The notes beneath the pieces are model-generated. The model was not told the origin of the DNA. It ran no database searches and saw only the letters and a list, made by a program, of their open reading frames with translations. The translations under genes and the position numbers were made by a program. A DNA stretch of 64,000 nt from the NCBI GenBank assembly GCA_037102815.1, contig BTPP01000003.1, positions 186,001-250,000 of the forward strand, written 5' to 3'. This DNA is from Neurospora intermedia (taxonomy: Eukaryota > Ascomycota > Sordariomycetes > Sordariales > Sordariaceae). Each line of letters starts with the position of its first letter. Within the stretch, counting starts at the first letter, position 1. Of the stretch, positions 35,718 to 47,563 are shown one piece after another.

Positions 35718-38084
35718 CTATGCAACTCGAGCAGCAGACGGTTTAACTCCTCGCCGTCCGAGCAAAGTGGCGCCATCCAGATTGAGCTCGAATGCACCCT
35801 TTTGTCGGTTGCGTTCGCGAACCTGTTGTCTGGCGGCAGCCGTGACAGCTGCGGAGTGTTGACCATAGCCCCTTTGTTCAGCGGCCGCTGGGGGTGGGTG
35901 AGCCTTCCTCTCGCGGTCCCTACCGCGTTGCTCCTGTTGTTGATCCCTGATTTGGGCATTGCGCATGCTTTGCTCAAGAGATGTATGGTATTGCTTGCCA
36001 TTTACGACATCATGCATAGGAACATCCTCTCCCTCGTCGGAGTTCTCGTCGAGGCCTACCAGACGAGACACGCCCGCCTTGGCTCCAAGGTTATGACGTC
36101 TCTTGCCTTCTTCCTCTTGGCGATGGACGGCATAACCAACATCAAACACTTCGCGCAGATTGACAGCACCTGGAGAACGGAAGTCATAGCGTCTGTCTCC
36201 ATCCACAATCTTGGATGCATCGAAGGCCCGCAGCACACCATCCGGGTTCTTCCGCTCGTCTCTTGGCGTAGGACCCGAGCCAGCAATCCAGGGATGCGCG
36301 AGGAACTCTGTGATCGTGTAGCGCTTCTCGGGATCGACGCACAGAAGATGCGAGATAAGATCCTGGGCGGATTTGCTGATATCGTCCCACCATGGCGAAA
36401 GGAAGGTATACTGGCCCTTGGCAACCTTCTCCGTCAAGACCTCAATGCTCTCATCGTAGAAAGGTGGGAAGCCGCAAAGAAGAGTGTAGAGAACGCAACC
36501 CAGCGCCCACATATCGACGGCCTTGGAGTACCGCTCATCCTTGACGATCTCGGGTGCTGTATACCCGACAGTGCCGCAGGGAGTCATGGTTTGTTTGTCC
36601 CAGACGATCTTGGATAAGCCGAAATCGGCTATCTTGATCTGACCAATCCCACCAGAACCTACGCCTTTGATGAACTCGCCCTCGTCAACTTTGTCCTCGT
36701 CACCTGGCTGCTTGGGTTTCGGGTGCTTCGAGGGAATAAATGGAATGGGGCTGAAGAGGATGTTTTCAGGCTTGATGTCACTGTTCAAGGAGTGAGCAGA
36801 GATTCACTAACGATTGGCACGATGATGTGGGTCAACTTACCGATGGACTACACCCTTCTCCTCGTGCAGATACTCTAGAGCCTTTGCTACCTGTGTGATA
36901 ACGTGCCTGGAGAGATCCTCACTAAAGTACGTCAGACGCACAATCTGGTGGAACAGCTCGCCGCCAGGTGCCAGTTCAAGAATGATGTAGTAGTATTGGC
37001 GAGACTCGGCGAAGTCGACAAGCTTGATGATGTTGGGATGGTCAAGCTGGCGCATGATTTGCACCTCTTTCAAGATATTGGCTCGCTGTTCACAGTCATT
37101 GTTAACTCATCAGAACATGAGCAGGCGGGCACGTCCCTACCCCATTGCTTGATCGGGGTAGGGACAGGTCGTCAATAACAAAGCAGTCGAGACATATGAG
37201 GACAGGAGAGTACATTGACGACCAACAATGGAAATAGACAAAAGAGAAATTTCTCGCACCTCTGCAGCCTTTGGTGCCTTTGGCTTGAAGTCCGGATGGA
37301 GATGTTTGTTGCTCTATAGTGAGCCCTGGAGGTTGGTATTGAAACCTTATAAAACGGCAAAGACAAAAGGAAACGAGGATGGCGAAGATGAAGAAGAGGG
37401 CATCCCCGGTGTGCTGTCACGTACCTGCATGTTATTCATCTCGAACTTGCGAACAACTTTGATGGCTACTTCGCCCGCGTTACCCTCCAAATCCCGTGCG
37501 CGGTAAACGTTGCTGAAGGCACCGTCGCCCATCTTCTCGACGAGCTCCCATCGCTCAAGGCCGGGGTACCTGGGAAACTTGCTCTTGCTTGCGGCTTCTT
37601 CCGCAACAAGCCTGACAATATTCTCGTCGGGAACCTTGGTCTTTGACTTGGTCTTGTGTGCTAGGTTTTGGTCGGCCTCGGCATAATGGGCAGCGGCATG
37701 GCCAGCCTGCGCGACACGGTTGTGGCCGTCAACTTGCGTGTTCGAGTAGGCATCTTGAACGGGCGCTTGGTGGTTGCGTGGCGGAGAGCCTCCCAGGTTG
37801 GGTTCTGAGACAGGGGCCGCCATCTTTGTGGGCTGGTGGTGATGTTGTGTGGCAGAGTGGTCGGCCTGTTTTGTCCGCGCCGGCTCTTCAGGGTTTGCAG
37901 TGCGGGCTTGCTTTCCTGTTTGATTAAGGCCGATATTAGCTTGTGACGCCTTGCCATCGGGAAGGGAGGAGTGGGCGTGGGGAGACGGTAGGTGAGAAGC
38001 ACTGAGCGCGGGCAGGTGCAAGCAAGCATCTCAAGCAGACATACCGTGTCGGATGAAGTTCTTCAACTGTTGTATTGTCGACAT
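35718..38084 (-). CDS. camk-4: CAMK-4 / Srk1-Rck2-like protein kinase
   Basis: Five minus-strand exons fit: 38084-38045, 37915-37425, 37313-37260, 37085-36841 and 36780-35718, giving 630 residues. The 54 bp third exon lies between a TATAG acceptor and a GTGCGA donor and keeps frame. All kinase marks are present: a Gly-loop (GDGAFSNVY) near 145, VAIK near 163, HRDIKPEN near 276, DFG near 329-331, and GTVGYTAPE. The stretch between HRD and DFG is about 35 residues longer than usual, a trait of the Srk1/Rck2 group, which act downstream of stress MAP kinases. The N-terminal MSTIQQLKNFIRHGKQ and long disordered leader also fit. I recall the adjacent N. crassa gene to sad-3 as camk-4. A Gln/Arg-rich tail ends the protein. 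Confidence 0.88.
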
Positions 38085-41000
38085 TTTGTCGGATATTATT
38101 TGGGCTTCTTGATCAGATGGCGATTTGATTGAGGTTTGTGAGAGTTGGCTGGTGAACAGCGGTGGGAGGATGCACCTGGATCCTCGCCTTGGTGCTCAGC
38201 TGGTGTTGAGCAGAGCTAGTGAAATTAGGTGGACTGTTATTCGCAATTGGGACTATGCGTCGTCACAATATCAATAGGTTGCTGAGAATGCGCAGTGAAG
38301 GACTGTTGAGTGTCTCGAGTGGTGTCCTGCGGATTTCCGTGCAGGCGGTCGTTTGCGGGGTCGGGCAGTGTTGGGCGGGATCAATGTGCCGATTTGCAAA
38401 GGGCGATGTGGAGAGATGAGCACGGAGGTGCTATGGTAGGGTGAGCGCGGCTTGTGGGTGGAGGACAGGACGTTGCTGTCTCTGGGCTGTAAATGGTTTC
38501 GGGAAATGGAAAGAGTTGAGAATGACGATCGCAGACACGCGCGCTGGTGTCGAGAAGATATTAACCGTCTGTCGGAAGTCAATGACGACGGCCGGGAGGA
38601 GGAATGGGCGGTAGAAGGGTACCTCAGCAGTCAACAGGAAGGCTTGACTCGGGACAAGCGGGCGCTACTATTGGCTGGAATTGAGGTCACAGTGGCTGCA
38701 CGACCGAACCAAGGAATAATTTGCAAAAGGAAGTGACGCAGTTGTCAGGTCCGCACGTGAACAGAAGGATGATCCTGGAGACTGGACGGGGTTTCGTTAT
38801 AATGCAGTGAAAAGGGCGGACGATGCCGACAAAGGACACTTCTCAATCAGATGCTGGTTGCGCGGAAGGCAGATTGATTGACTCGCTGTGTGTTGCTTGG
38901 TAAGGTGGGGGAAAACAGGATGGAAAGGGCGACGGGGCATGGAGGGGTTTTGTTCTTATTTTATTACCGGGACTGGGAGTGACCGGGACCTAGTCGGGTG
39001 GAGGGTGTGTGGTGTGTTCCTTTTTTCTCGCTCGTCCCTCTCGGTTTCATCATTTCTTTCATCATCGGGCGCATACCACGCATTACTACACTACATCAGA
39101 CTATTATCCATGCTGCCATGCCATATGCCATGCTACCTACCATTCAAGAGACCAGACAGACTCTTGTCTAGACCGCAGCTGTTGAGCCTAACCGGACCCA
39201 CGAGGGGCGGGCACGATACTTGAGTCGATGTTCAGTCCTGCCAGTCAGTCGAGATGACACAAACCGCTCATATAGCCACTGACGCTACCTGGAGGTGAAT
39301 ACGGGCCTCGAAAAACTACCTATTTTTTGCTCCTCCGACCAAACTACCATGTCTACACTAGAAGGGGCCACCCTCGTCCGAGACAAAATAGATGAGACCA
39401 ACCAACAGGTTAGGTAAAACAGTCAGCTACCGCTCGCCAAAATGGGGAAAGGAAAAAAAAGAAATAGGCCGTTACAAGACCGTGATAGGGATTACAACAC
39501 ACATCACATCGGCTAGAGTCCCATTTGGATATTTCTATCCAGGAATTGTCTAGAACTCAAGATCAGAGGTGTAACAAAGACGCTAGATGCGTAGTAGGAG
39601 CATACCCAAGGTATAATGTCAAAGGTCTCAACTATTTTGTCCAGGACAAGCCGCCCTTGTTTGTCGGCGGTGACCGCGCGTGATGGATGGGGATTGGGAC
39701 GGGTTTGAACGATGGGATTGGGCACAAAGCGCAAGATGCTGCCTCTCACTCTCGAGCGCTGTTCCATGCTTTGGCATCCACTTTCCGCTTCACTAACAAT
39801 CCAGCGTCTCCACAAGTCGGCAAGATCAGATCCAAGATTCCCACTTGTATGACGTAGCTGAGCGTCATCCTGGCGTTCCACTACCGCTTGCCGAAAGAAG
39901 CTAGCGCGAAAAAAGGAAACCACCACGCAGTTATGAAACCAGACTGCCTGCGACGACGACGACGACGAGATGATTGCTCGCAATTTTCCGACATCGTATT
40001 TCGTCCTGAAAATTCTTCATTCATTGACCCATGCTAGTATCGAACCCCATCAGATTCCGTCCCGAGTCTAACAAACATCAAGGTGATCATTTGGCATCCT
40101 GGTCTAGGTCTACCTAGATAGGCATCCAGACCAAGGTCAGATGTCAAACCAAGTTCAGCTCCAAGGCCCACCCTCTTCTGGCGTTCGAGTTAACGCATAT
40201 CTCATTACCAGACTATTGGAAGGCGCGTTCGGAGAGCTTGCATTCCGATAGGTGTAAGAAGTCTTCAGTTCAAATTCAAATTGATGCTTCATTCAAACCT
40301 CTTCGTATTGCATGAGTCGCGTGGTTCAAAACTGAATCGCCCAACTGCCCTGGTCAGCCTTGGAGTGGCATTCAGTTCCCTCTCCGATTTCATATTTGTC
40401 ATCCGGACGTAGCCCCTATCGGCCACGCTGGGCTCTTGAAGCATCCATAGACTAGTACCTACTTACACATCCAGTATCGTGGGGATAATCACCACGTTCC
40501 CTACAACTAATCGACACTGCGCATGGATCGACATGCATCATGTCAGATCCTCAAACATGCACGGTATTGACAGACTGATAGCTGCATTAACGAGAGGTAG
40601 CCGGTGCTCTTTTGGATTTGAATCACATCTACGGCACGCACAATACCCCAATGTTCGTCATTCATGCCGATGATCTTGAAGGAAATCCTTCTGATCCTAC
40701 CTGAGACGGCTTGTTTGATAGGGGCGCATTTGTCACACGGGTTACCTACAAGACCGCAGATCGTGTTCCGTTCTCGTCTTCAACGGTCGGTTGGCATGCG
40801 GCTCTAGTGGTAGGTATAAGGTACTCTTGCCCCCCGCGGCGCGCGCGCGCGTCATTCCATCGGTTCCATTGAAAGGACTTCTGCCACGCACGCCGAGCTC
40901 TTGGGAAACACCTCGACAACTGCTTCAATTGGTCAAGGGGTTGGCTGGCTTCTCCATTACGCAGAAGCGCCCCTGACGTCATAAGGGGGATTTTTGTACG

Positions 41001-42563
41001 AGGTGAGTTGGTGTTGTGGTATCCTGACGAGTATCGGCGAGCATGGAACGAACCAAATCATGTGCCCTACGTCCGTCTTTCAAAGGTCTACAATAGGGCG
41101 ACCGAGGCTGTGAGACTATGTCGTTGCAGTGTGTTCAAGAGAGTGCACCTATGCTCCTGCTGCGCGGACCTGCGAACACAACCACCTCTAAGAGGTCTTC
41201 TGGAAAGATACATAAGGTTGTTCATCGAGTTGGCACGTGGCGTGCTGGCTTGAGGGTCGGCTCGGATGAAGAATCATCCCACTGATACCAGAGCATATCC
41301 GTATACACAACTACTCTTCCCGGTGTGCCGATGTCCAAGTTTAATGTCCCGTACAAACTCAGCTTCAAACATTGGTGATTTCCTGAAGTTTGGGCTATGT
41401 CCGCACTAGACTGACTCGAACAAGGCCTGACATTTGAATCGCCGGTGAGAACGTGGCTGGTAGCACATCGAGCGGCCCAGGAATATCGTCCGCACCGACA
41501 CGCTTCAACATCATCATGTCAGTTGCTGGAACAGAACGTCTTGCTGACGGCGTGAGCATCTTAGAGCACAAATGTAACGGATTTCGACCCAGTACATTAT
41601 TCATGAACAGATGATCTTGGAATTCGGTTGTTCGTTTCTTGCATTATCGTGCTCACCTTGAGCTAGCCATGTCGAGATAGAAAATGCAAATAGATGTCGA
41701 TAAAATGGCTTCTGTGGTTTGTTCGCGTTAGTGTTCCACCAAATCAACGACAATCCGATTGTCAAACAGAGAGGCCGGACGTGAAGCCTTCTTGTGCAGG
41801 ATGAGACAATACATCATGTCGGATCTTCTTCCATCGCTATTGCGTGAAGGAAACATCACGGCATTACAGTTTGATAGATCCAAACGCTTGAAAACCAAAA
41901 GTCGACGACCAAACTGGGGCAAGAATACTAAAACAAACAGAGGGCCAGCCAGGAAAACTTCCCTTTTCGTCTTCTTCCTATGCCCAATGTCAGCTTTTTA
42001 TCACCTCGTGTTTGCTTTCCCCGGCTGATGAGACAAATCGTTGGATGACTGAAAACCTCGGCCGGCATTCGTTCCTTCCATTTCGAATGCAAACGGTATG
42101 TTCATTACCGTTAAGTATGTGAAAATTACTATCCTCTACTGAACCCACTCCTTCCTTCCACGGTCGCAGTGTCAAGGAAATTCAAGTACCTTTCCAAACT
42201 TCCATTACAGCTTCTCTCACTATTTCAGGCTGCCGTCGTCGGCGTTGGCATTTCTACCCTGTTGAAGTTCAAGGCCGCTTGTCGGATATTAGTGCATCCG
42301 TTTTTTCGCCCGACAATCTTGAGTTGAAGCATTTCTGCTTCCTCGTTCCCCTCTCTCCTCTTTCCTCCAATCTCACATCTGGCGTCCATCTTGTTTTTTA
42401 AGTCCACTGGTATTTGGGCATTGTCTGCCACGATTACTTTAATCATCTTCAACGTTGGACGGGTCTCTCGTCTCGATCTCCATTTCCTCATCCTCTCAGA
42501 TCCTCTCAGCGGCGCCCGCTTTGGTCTGGCCTGATGCGATCACTTCCGCATCACGCACCCAGC
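38085..42563. other. 4.5 kb divergent region between camk-4 and sad-3
   Basis: Both flanking genes are transcribed away from this region, so it holds both promoters. No open frame above 157 codons or with a recognisable domain is seen. A short alternating GC run (GCGCGCGCGCG) lies near 40,840. A stretch just before it resembles a tRNA 5' half but does not fold as a tRNA. CT-rich sequence precedes the sad-3 ATG. Confidence 0.4.
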
Positions 42564-45500
42564 ATGGCCAACCGCGACGAGTGGATTCAACTGAGCGCTA
42601 CGGTAATAAACTCCCATCCTTTCTTTGTCAACCGTATTGCTGACACAGGTCTCCACAGAGAGACGAGATCGTCCGTAGCAATATCTTCGTCAAGCTTGAA
42701 GATGGAGACGGATGGAAGTCGAAACCCGAAATTCCCACGGCCAAGGAAATCCTTCTACTCCAGAAAGAGGCCGAAGGTCTGCCTGAGAATGATGTAAGGC
42801 AGCCCTGGAAATCCAAAGAGGACTACTTGAAGGCTCAGTACGAGATCCTTCGTCGCGAGGGCACTGAAGGTTTGCGATTCGCAGTCAACAACTACATCTA
42901 CAACAACAACCACGGACTGCGCCAGGATGACGATCAGCACATGTTCGTTTATACCCAGGTTCGCATCAAGTCGTACATCATGACAACACTAGGACCTCTT
43001 GCGCGTGTCGAGTTCATGCCGCAGCGAGCCATCAAATGGCTGAAGTCCGGTCGCCTAAAACCCGGCAGTCTTCTTGCCCTCACCACCAAAGCCGACAAGT
43101 TCAAGACCATCTGCAAGGTCGCCGTGGTTGCCCAAAGGCCGTACTTGCTTGGACTTGATCAAACCCCTCCACTCGTCGACCTCATGTGGGGCAACCCAGA
43201 AGATGCCGTCTTCGATTGTGATCTTGAACTTGTTATGATTGAGGCCCAACACGGCTATTTTGAATCCTCGCGTCATTCTTTGGTCGGCCTGCAACTGGCT
43301 GCGCAGGCAGAGTATGTATCGCAATCGAAATCAAAGCTTGAATGTATCACGTAGGCTAATCATGTTTAACTTAGTACTCCTATCGACAAGTACATCACCG
43401 GCAGTCACAGGGAAAATGAGACACCAAACTTCATATACCAAAGCCCTATTATGGACTTCTCTTCGGTTTTGCGCCAACCCCTTGCGGATCTTGAGAAGCT
43501 CAAATCCCTACGCGAGTTCAATGTACTCTCTGGACTCCTCCCCAAAGATGTGGAAAGTATCAGCTTTCTCGACGCCTCGCAACTATCCGCTCTTCATCGA
43601 ATGGTCTCCAAGGAGCTTGCCATCATCCAAGGCCCTCCAGGAACGGGGAAAACTTTTACCTCGGTGGAGGCAATCAAAGTCATGCTTGCGAGTCGCCGGA
43701 AGCGTCCAGGACACAACCCGCCCCTCATTGTCGCTGCGCAGACAAATCATGCCTTGGATCAGCTGCTTGGCCATTGTCTTGAGGCGAACGCAAAGATTCT
43801 GCGTCTTGGCTCAAGAAGTGAGAGAGAAGACATGAGGCCTTACAGCTTGTATGAGACGCGCCGCAAATGCTCCCGTGGTGGGGGTGGAAAGCGGTTCAGG
43901 GAACTGGAGGATGACCGTCATACCAACATCGACAGAGTAGAGGTGCTGGTTAACAGTGTTTTTGGGGACAGTCTCATCGACCCACGCCAGCTTCATGCAC
44001 ATGGCATCATTACCGAAGCGCAGCTGGAGTCTTTGTACGATGATGAAATGGAGACAAGCCCGGAGTTGGAGAAGCTTGGTCCCTTTTCCTTATGGTTGGG
44101 AGACTCACGAATCCCGGCTCGGATCGTTCGCGACAGGCAGCCTCTCATATCCGAAACATTGGAAGCTGACGAGGACTTCGATTACGAGCGCGACGTAGAG
44201 AACATCTCGTACGATGAAGAAGACGCAGACAGGATAAACGGCAAGGAAATCAAATTGATGCATATATGGACCGGAAAGTAAGTTTGACGATTACCCGATG
44301 TTTTTATGGTTCAGTCGTATCTACGTTGAAGAAAACTGACCATGTATTGTGGATCAGAGAGCCTGGACACTTCAAAAGCTGGAATCATCGTGCACAACGC
44401 TTGCTCAGAGAGAATGATAACCTCTTTGATATACCCCAAGACTGGAGGGGTGCAGTTTACCAGCATCTCCAGTCCAAACTGGTGCAAGCAACCACTCCAA
44501 CGCTGGCTGGGCTGCTGGCCAAATACGTCGAGATATGCAAGCGGCGCAGAGCACTCAAAGCCCGGCAAGATATTGACATGGCCTTCTCACAAGATATTGC
44601 GGTCATCGGCTGCACAACAACCGGCCTTACAAAATACCGCGCGTTTCTAGCCGGGCTACAGCCCAATACCTTGCTTATCGAAGAAGCTGCGGAAACAAGG
44701 GAAGGCAACATCACCTCGGCCCTGTACCCTTCCCTTCAGCAGCTCGTTCTGGTTGGTGACCATGCACAGATGTCGCCCCGGTGCGACATTCGATGGCTCG
44801 GTCAACATCCTTACAACTTGAACGTCTCTCTTTTTGAAAGGCTCATCAACCTTAACATGAATCACATCATGCTCAATCAACAGCGCCGCATGAGGCCGGA
44901 GCTGAGACGCATAGTCTCTCCATTCTATAATAACCTACTCGACCACCCCAGTGTCCAATCTCCGCAAGCACGTCCGGATGTCCCTGGGATGGGTGGGCGC
45001 AATTGCTGGTTTTTCGATCACGAATGGATTGAGCGAACGAATTCTGACAACAGCAAACTCAACGACCAAGAGGCTGAGATGATCACCCTTTTCTTTGTGT
45101 ATCTTGTGTCTAATGGTGTGTCTAGTGAAAAGATAACCATTTTGACATACTATAGGGGCCAACGAAGTCTACTCTTGAGAAGACTAAAAGGGCATCCATC
45201 GCTCACTGGCTGTTACTTCAACGTCTTTACAGTGGACTCGTACCAGGGTGAAGAAAATGATGTTGTTCTCTTGTCCCTGGTGCGTAGCCCTGACCCAGTC
45301 TATGGGCGCAACATTGGCTTTCTTGACAACCCACACCGAGCTGTGGTTGCTATCAGTCGCGCTCGGCAAGGGTTCTACATATTCGGCAACGTCAATAACT
45401 TACTCGAGGCTAAAACCGAATCATCGTTTCTATGGGGTCTCATTTTCAATAGATTCGCCGATCAGGGCATGATCAACCGAGAGCTTGGGCTTCCTCTGGT

Positions 45501-46407
45501 CTGTCAGAATCATGGAAATGAAATCTGGATCAAGGAGCTAGAGGACTGGGCTGACAATACTGGTGGCTGTCACGAAAGGTGTCGAGAGACTAGGCCTTGC
45601 GGCCATCCTTGCACTCTGAGATGTCATGCTATCGCGCATGAAAATCTTCCCTGCAGCAGCCCATGTTTCCAGATCGTTCCTGAATGTGGGCATCCTTGTC
45701 ACGGCCTTTGCGGTGAAAGATGTTTCCACGACTGTGAGCGCTTCAGGCAAGCAAAAGCGTCGGTCAAGCAAGCGCAGAGGCAAGGTACAGACTCATCAAA
45801 GGGCAAGACCATCGAATCTCTTTTACTCCAGCATGGCGCTCACGACTTTGGGCATGAGGAGCCAGTCAAGCGCAAAAGTATTGTATCGACGGGAAGTCCT
45901 GGTCGTGGGCTTTATAGTCATTTCGGGGAGCTGCCATTGCGTCCTATTGGTGACAATTGGAAGAATGCTGAAGCCGTGATCCAGCAACAGGACAGAAAGC
46001 TTGACGAAGAACTTGCAGAGAGGAACGAGAAGTGGCTCAGTCAGACTCATCATGTGCAAGATCAATGGATGCCAACGGGCGTCACGGCTTCCGGGACTCG
46101 TATTCGTGCTGGTCCAATAATCACTCAAACCCTCCAGCTTCTAAGCGACTTGCCGGCCATGACCACCACCGCCACTGTGACGGCTGGTTCTGGGAGCCAT
46201 TTGCGTACTGGCTCTGATGCTGGCCCAATCTTTGCACCCACACTGAATCAGTTCCCCAACACCGCCCCTATCGCTCATCCTGAGCCTCTAATTCAACTAG
46301 AGCAAGACGACTATGCCGCCTCTGCGTCTAATTTGAAACAGACAATAGGAGATTTGGAGAATGATGGAGAAGAGAACTGGTTGATTGACTTTGGGGAACC
46401 CGAGTAG
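42564..46407 (+). CDS. sad-3: SAD-3-like SF1 helicase with NFX1-type zinc fingers (meiotic silencing)
   Basis: Four exons, 42564-42602, 42659-43311, 43375-44277 and 44358-46407, give 1,214 residues. The last intron uses acceptor 44356-44357, 18 nt past a CTGAC branch point; the nearer AG breaks frame. Helicase motifs of the UPF1-like SF1 group are intact: Walker A GPPGTGKT near 317, IEEAAE near 636, VGDHAQMSP near 663, VDSYQGEENDVV near 825 and VAISRARQG near 861. A Cys/His cluster (CHERC, CGHPC, CGHPCHGLC, CFHDC) at about 935-990 is NFX1-type. N. crassa SAD-3, like S. pombe Hrr1, is tied to RNA-directed silencing; it is needed for meiotic silencing of unpaired DNA and acts in the perinuclear region with SAD-1 and other silencing proteins. 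The name rests on motif pattern and neighbourhood. Confidence 0.88.
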
Positions 46408-47052
46408 GGAGTCGCTAACTTTGAGGCTCAAGGGGCATGCGTGTGTGTTCAGCGAAATTGGCCTCTCCCAGGCTTTTGACCACATCATCGCACTGTTCAG
46501 AGAACATTATGACGATAACATAGATCTTCAATTCTTACAAAGGCAAGGGCATTCGTTTTTAGGTGGTTGAGATCTTTCTTATGTCTGGACCACCGACGAC
46601 CTCACTGTCAGCTTGAGGTGAGCAGGGAAAGAGAATAAGAGGAAAGGAAGTGGTCATTCAAAGGCGGCAAAGGAGATGCGCGGCAACGCAACTGAACGCG
46701 GAGACGACAGCGGGGACCCCAGGCAGAGTTCTCTTTTCTTCTTAACGGTCTATCACCCTGGAAACAGTCTGTCTGGAGATAGGGTTCAATGGTCGGAAGA
46801 GCCTGACACTTCTGTCGTGTCCGGTGCGCTCTTGACGTCCCTTGAAAATCCGCGGGAGGAAACCAGTTATTTAGATTTTAGGTAAAGGAGGTAGCAGCTG
46901 CTCAATTTCTTGCTTGGTGGTGACTGGACCCAGTATCATAGCTTGTTGCTTGGTTGCTTGATTGTCATATAAACTTCACTTAGTACTAACCGTCTATATC
47001 GCACCCCAGCGGCAATGAATGGACTTGAGTTAATGTGAGGCCTATGATAGGC
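46408..47052. other. intergenic region
   Basis: Downstream of sad-3. It should hold its 3' UTR. No gene or repeat is recognised up to the 5S fragment. Confidence 0.4.
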
Positions 47053-47108
47053 ACATACGACCATAGATAGTAGAAAACTTGGGATCCGGTCCGCTCTTCT
47101 GTAGATAA
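47053..47108 (+). pseudogene. 5S rRNA pseudogene, 5' part
   Basis: The sequence starts ACATACGACCATAGA and continues with GAAAACTTGGGATCC, GTCCGCTCT and TAGATAA, in the same order and spacing as the first 60 bases of fungal 5S rRNA. Several changes are C to T. It stops abruptly about halfway, before the internal control region is complete, so it cannot be a working 5S gene. Filamentous ascomycetes such as Neurospora have dispersed 5S genes and known 5S pseudogenes. Confidence 0.8.
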
Positions 47109-47375
47109 AATGCCTCCCACCGGCCCTGGTTCCTGTACGTCGACGCCAGGTTGGCCATGCTGTTTAGTGTGTCGAGATGATCGGCCCCGAGCTTTGCCTT
47201 GCGAGTCTCTATCATTTGTACAGAATATCTTCTCGGCTACCTCCTGTAGTCCTCTGTCTCGTCCGCGGTGATGAGATAGTAGTCCCTTAGCATCGCCACA
47301 TTATCCTTGAAGCTAATATCGCCGTCCTAGGCTACATGATTTAGATTCGGATGTTGTCCCGAGTATATTGCGTCT
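47104..47375 (-). pseudogene. NB-ARC/TPR receptor (NLR-like) relic
   Basis: Reading the minus strand from 47215, a clear kinesin-light-chain-type TPR is seen: ETRKAKLGADHLDTLNSMAN followed by LASTYRNQGRW. This matches the repeat used in fungal NB-ARC/TPR receptors. Further upstream (47320 to about 47255) the segment SFKDNVAMLRDYYLITADE resembles the winged-helix end of the NB-ARC domain, normally separated from the TPRs by many more residues. The pieces are in different frames with stops and most of the gene is missing. It ends where the 5S fragment begins. Such genes act in fungal non-self recognition and turn over rapidly. Family assignment is from memory of the repeats. Confidence 0.65.
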
Positions 47376-47563
47376 AAAGCGCGATAAATCACCTACGACA
47401 GCTGACTACGCAGGTCCTATTTGTATAGACGCGGGAACGGCCAGGGCGGTGATACAGCGGTGGACTTTCAGTCTGGATGGATACGTTCACCGCTCTTGAT
47501 GAATTGCTCATGGTTCAGATTCGTCATACGGCTAACAGGTCTGCTCCCTCAAGACAACAACTC

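Noticed and set aside
35511-36617. 368-codon plus-strand open frame
   Set aside because: It lies antisense to the last exon of the kinase gene, whose motifs are certain, and has no domain.
40790-40850. tRNA-like 5' half (CTCTAGTGGTAGGTATAAGG)
   Set aside because: It resembles an A box, but no acceptor stem, T arm or anticodon stem can be formed, and a GC run follows.
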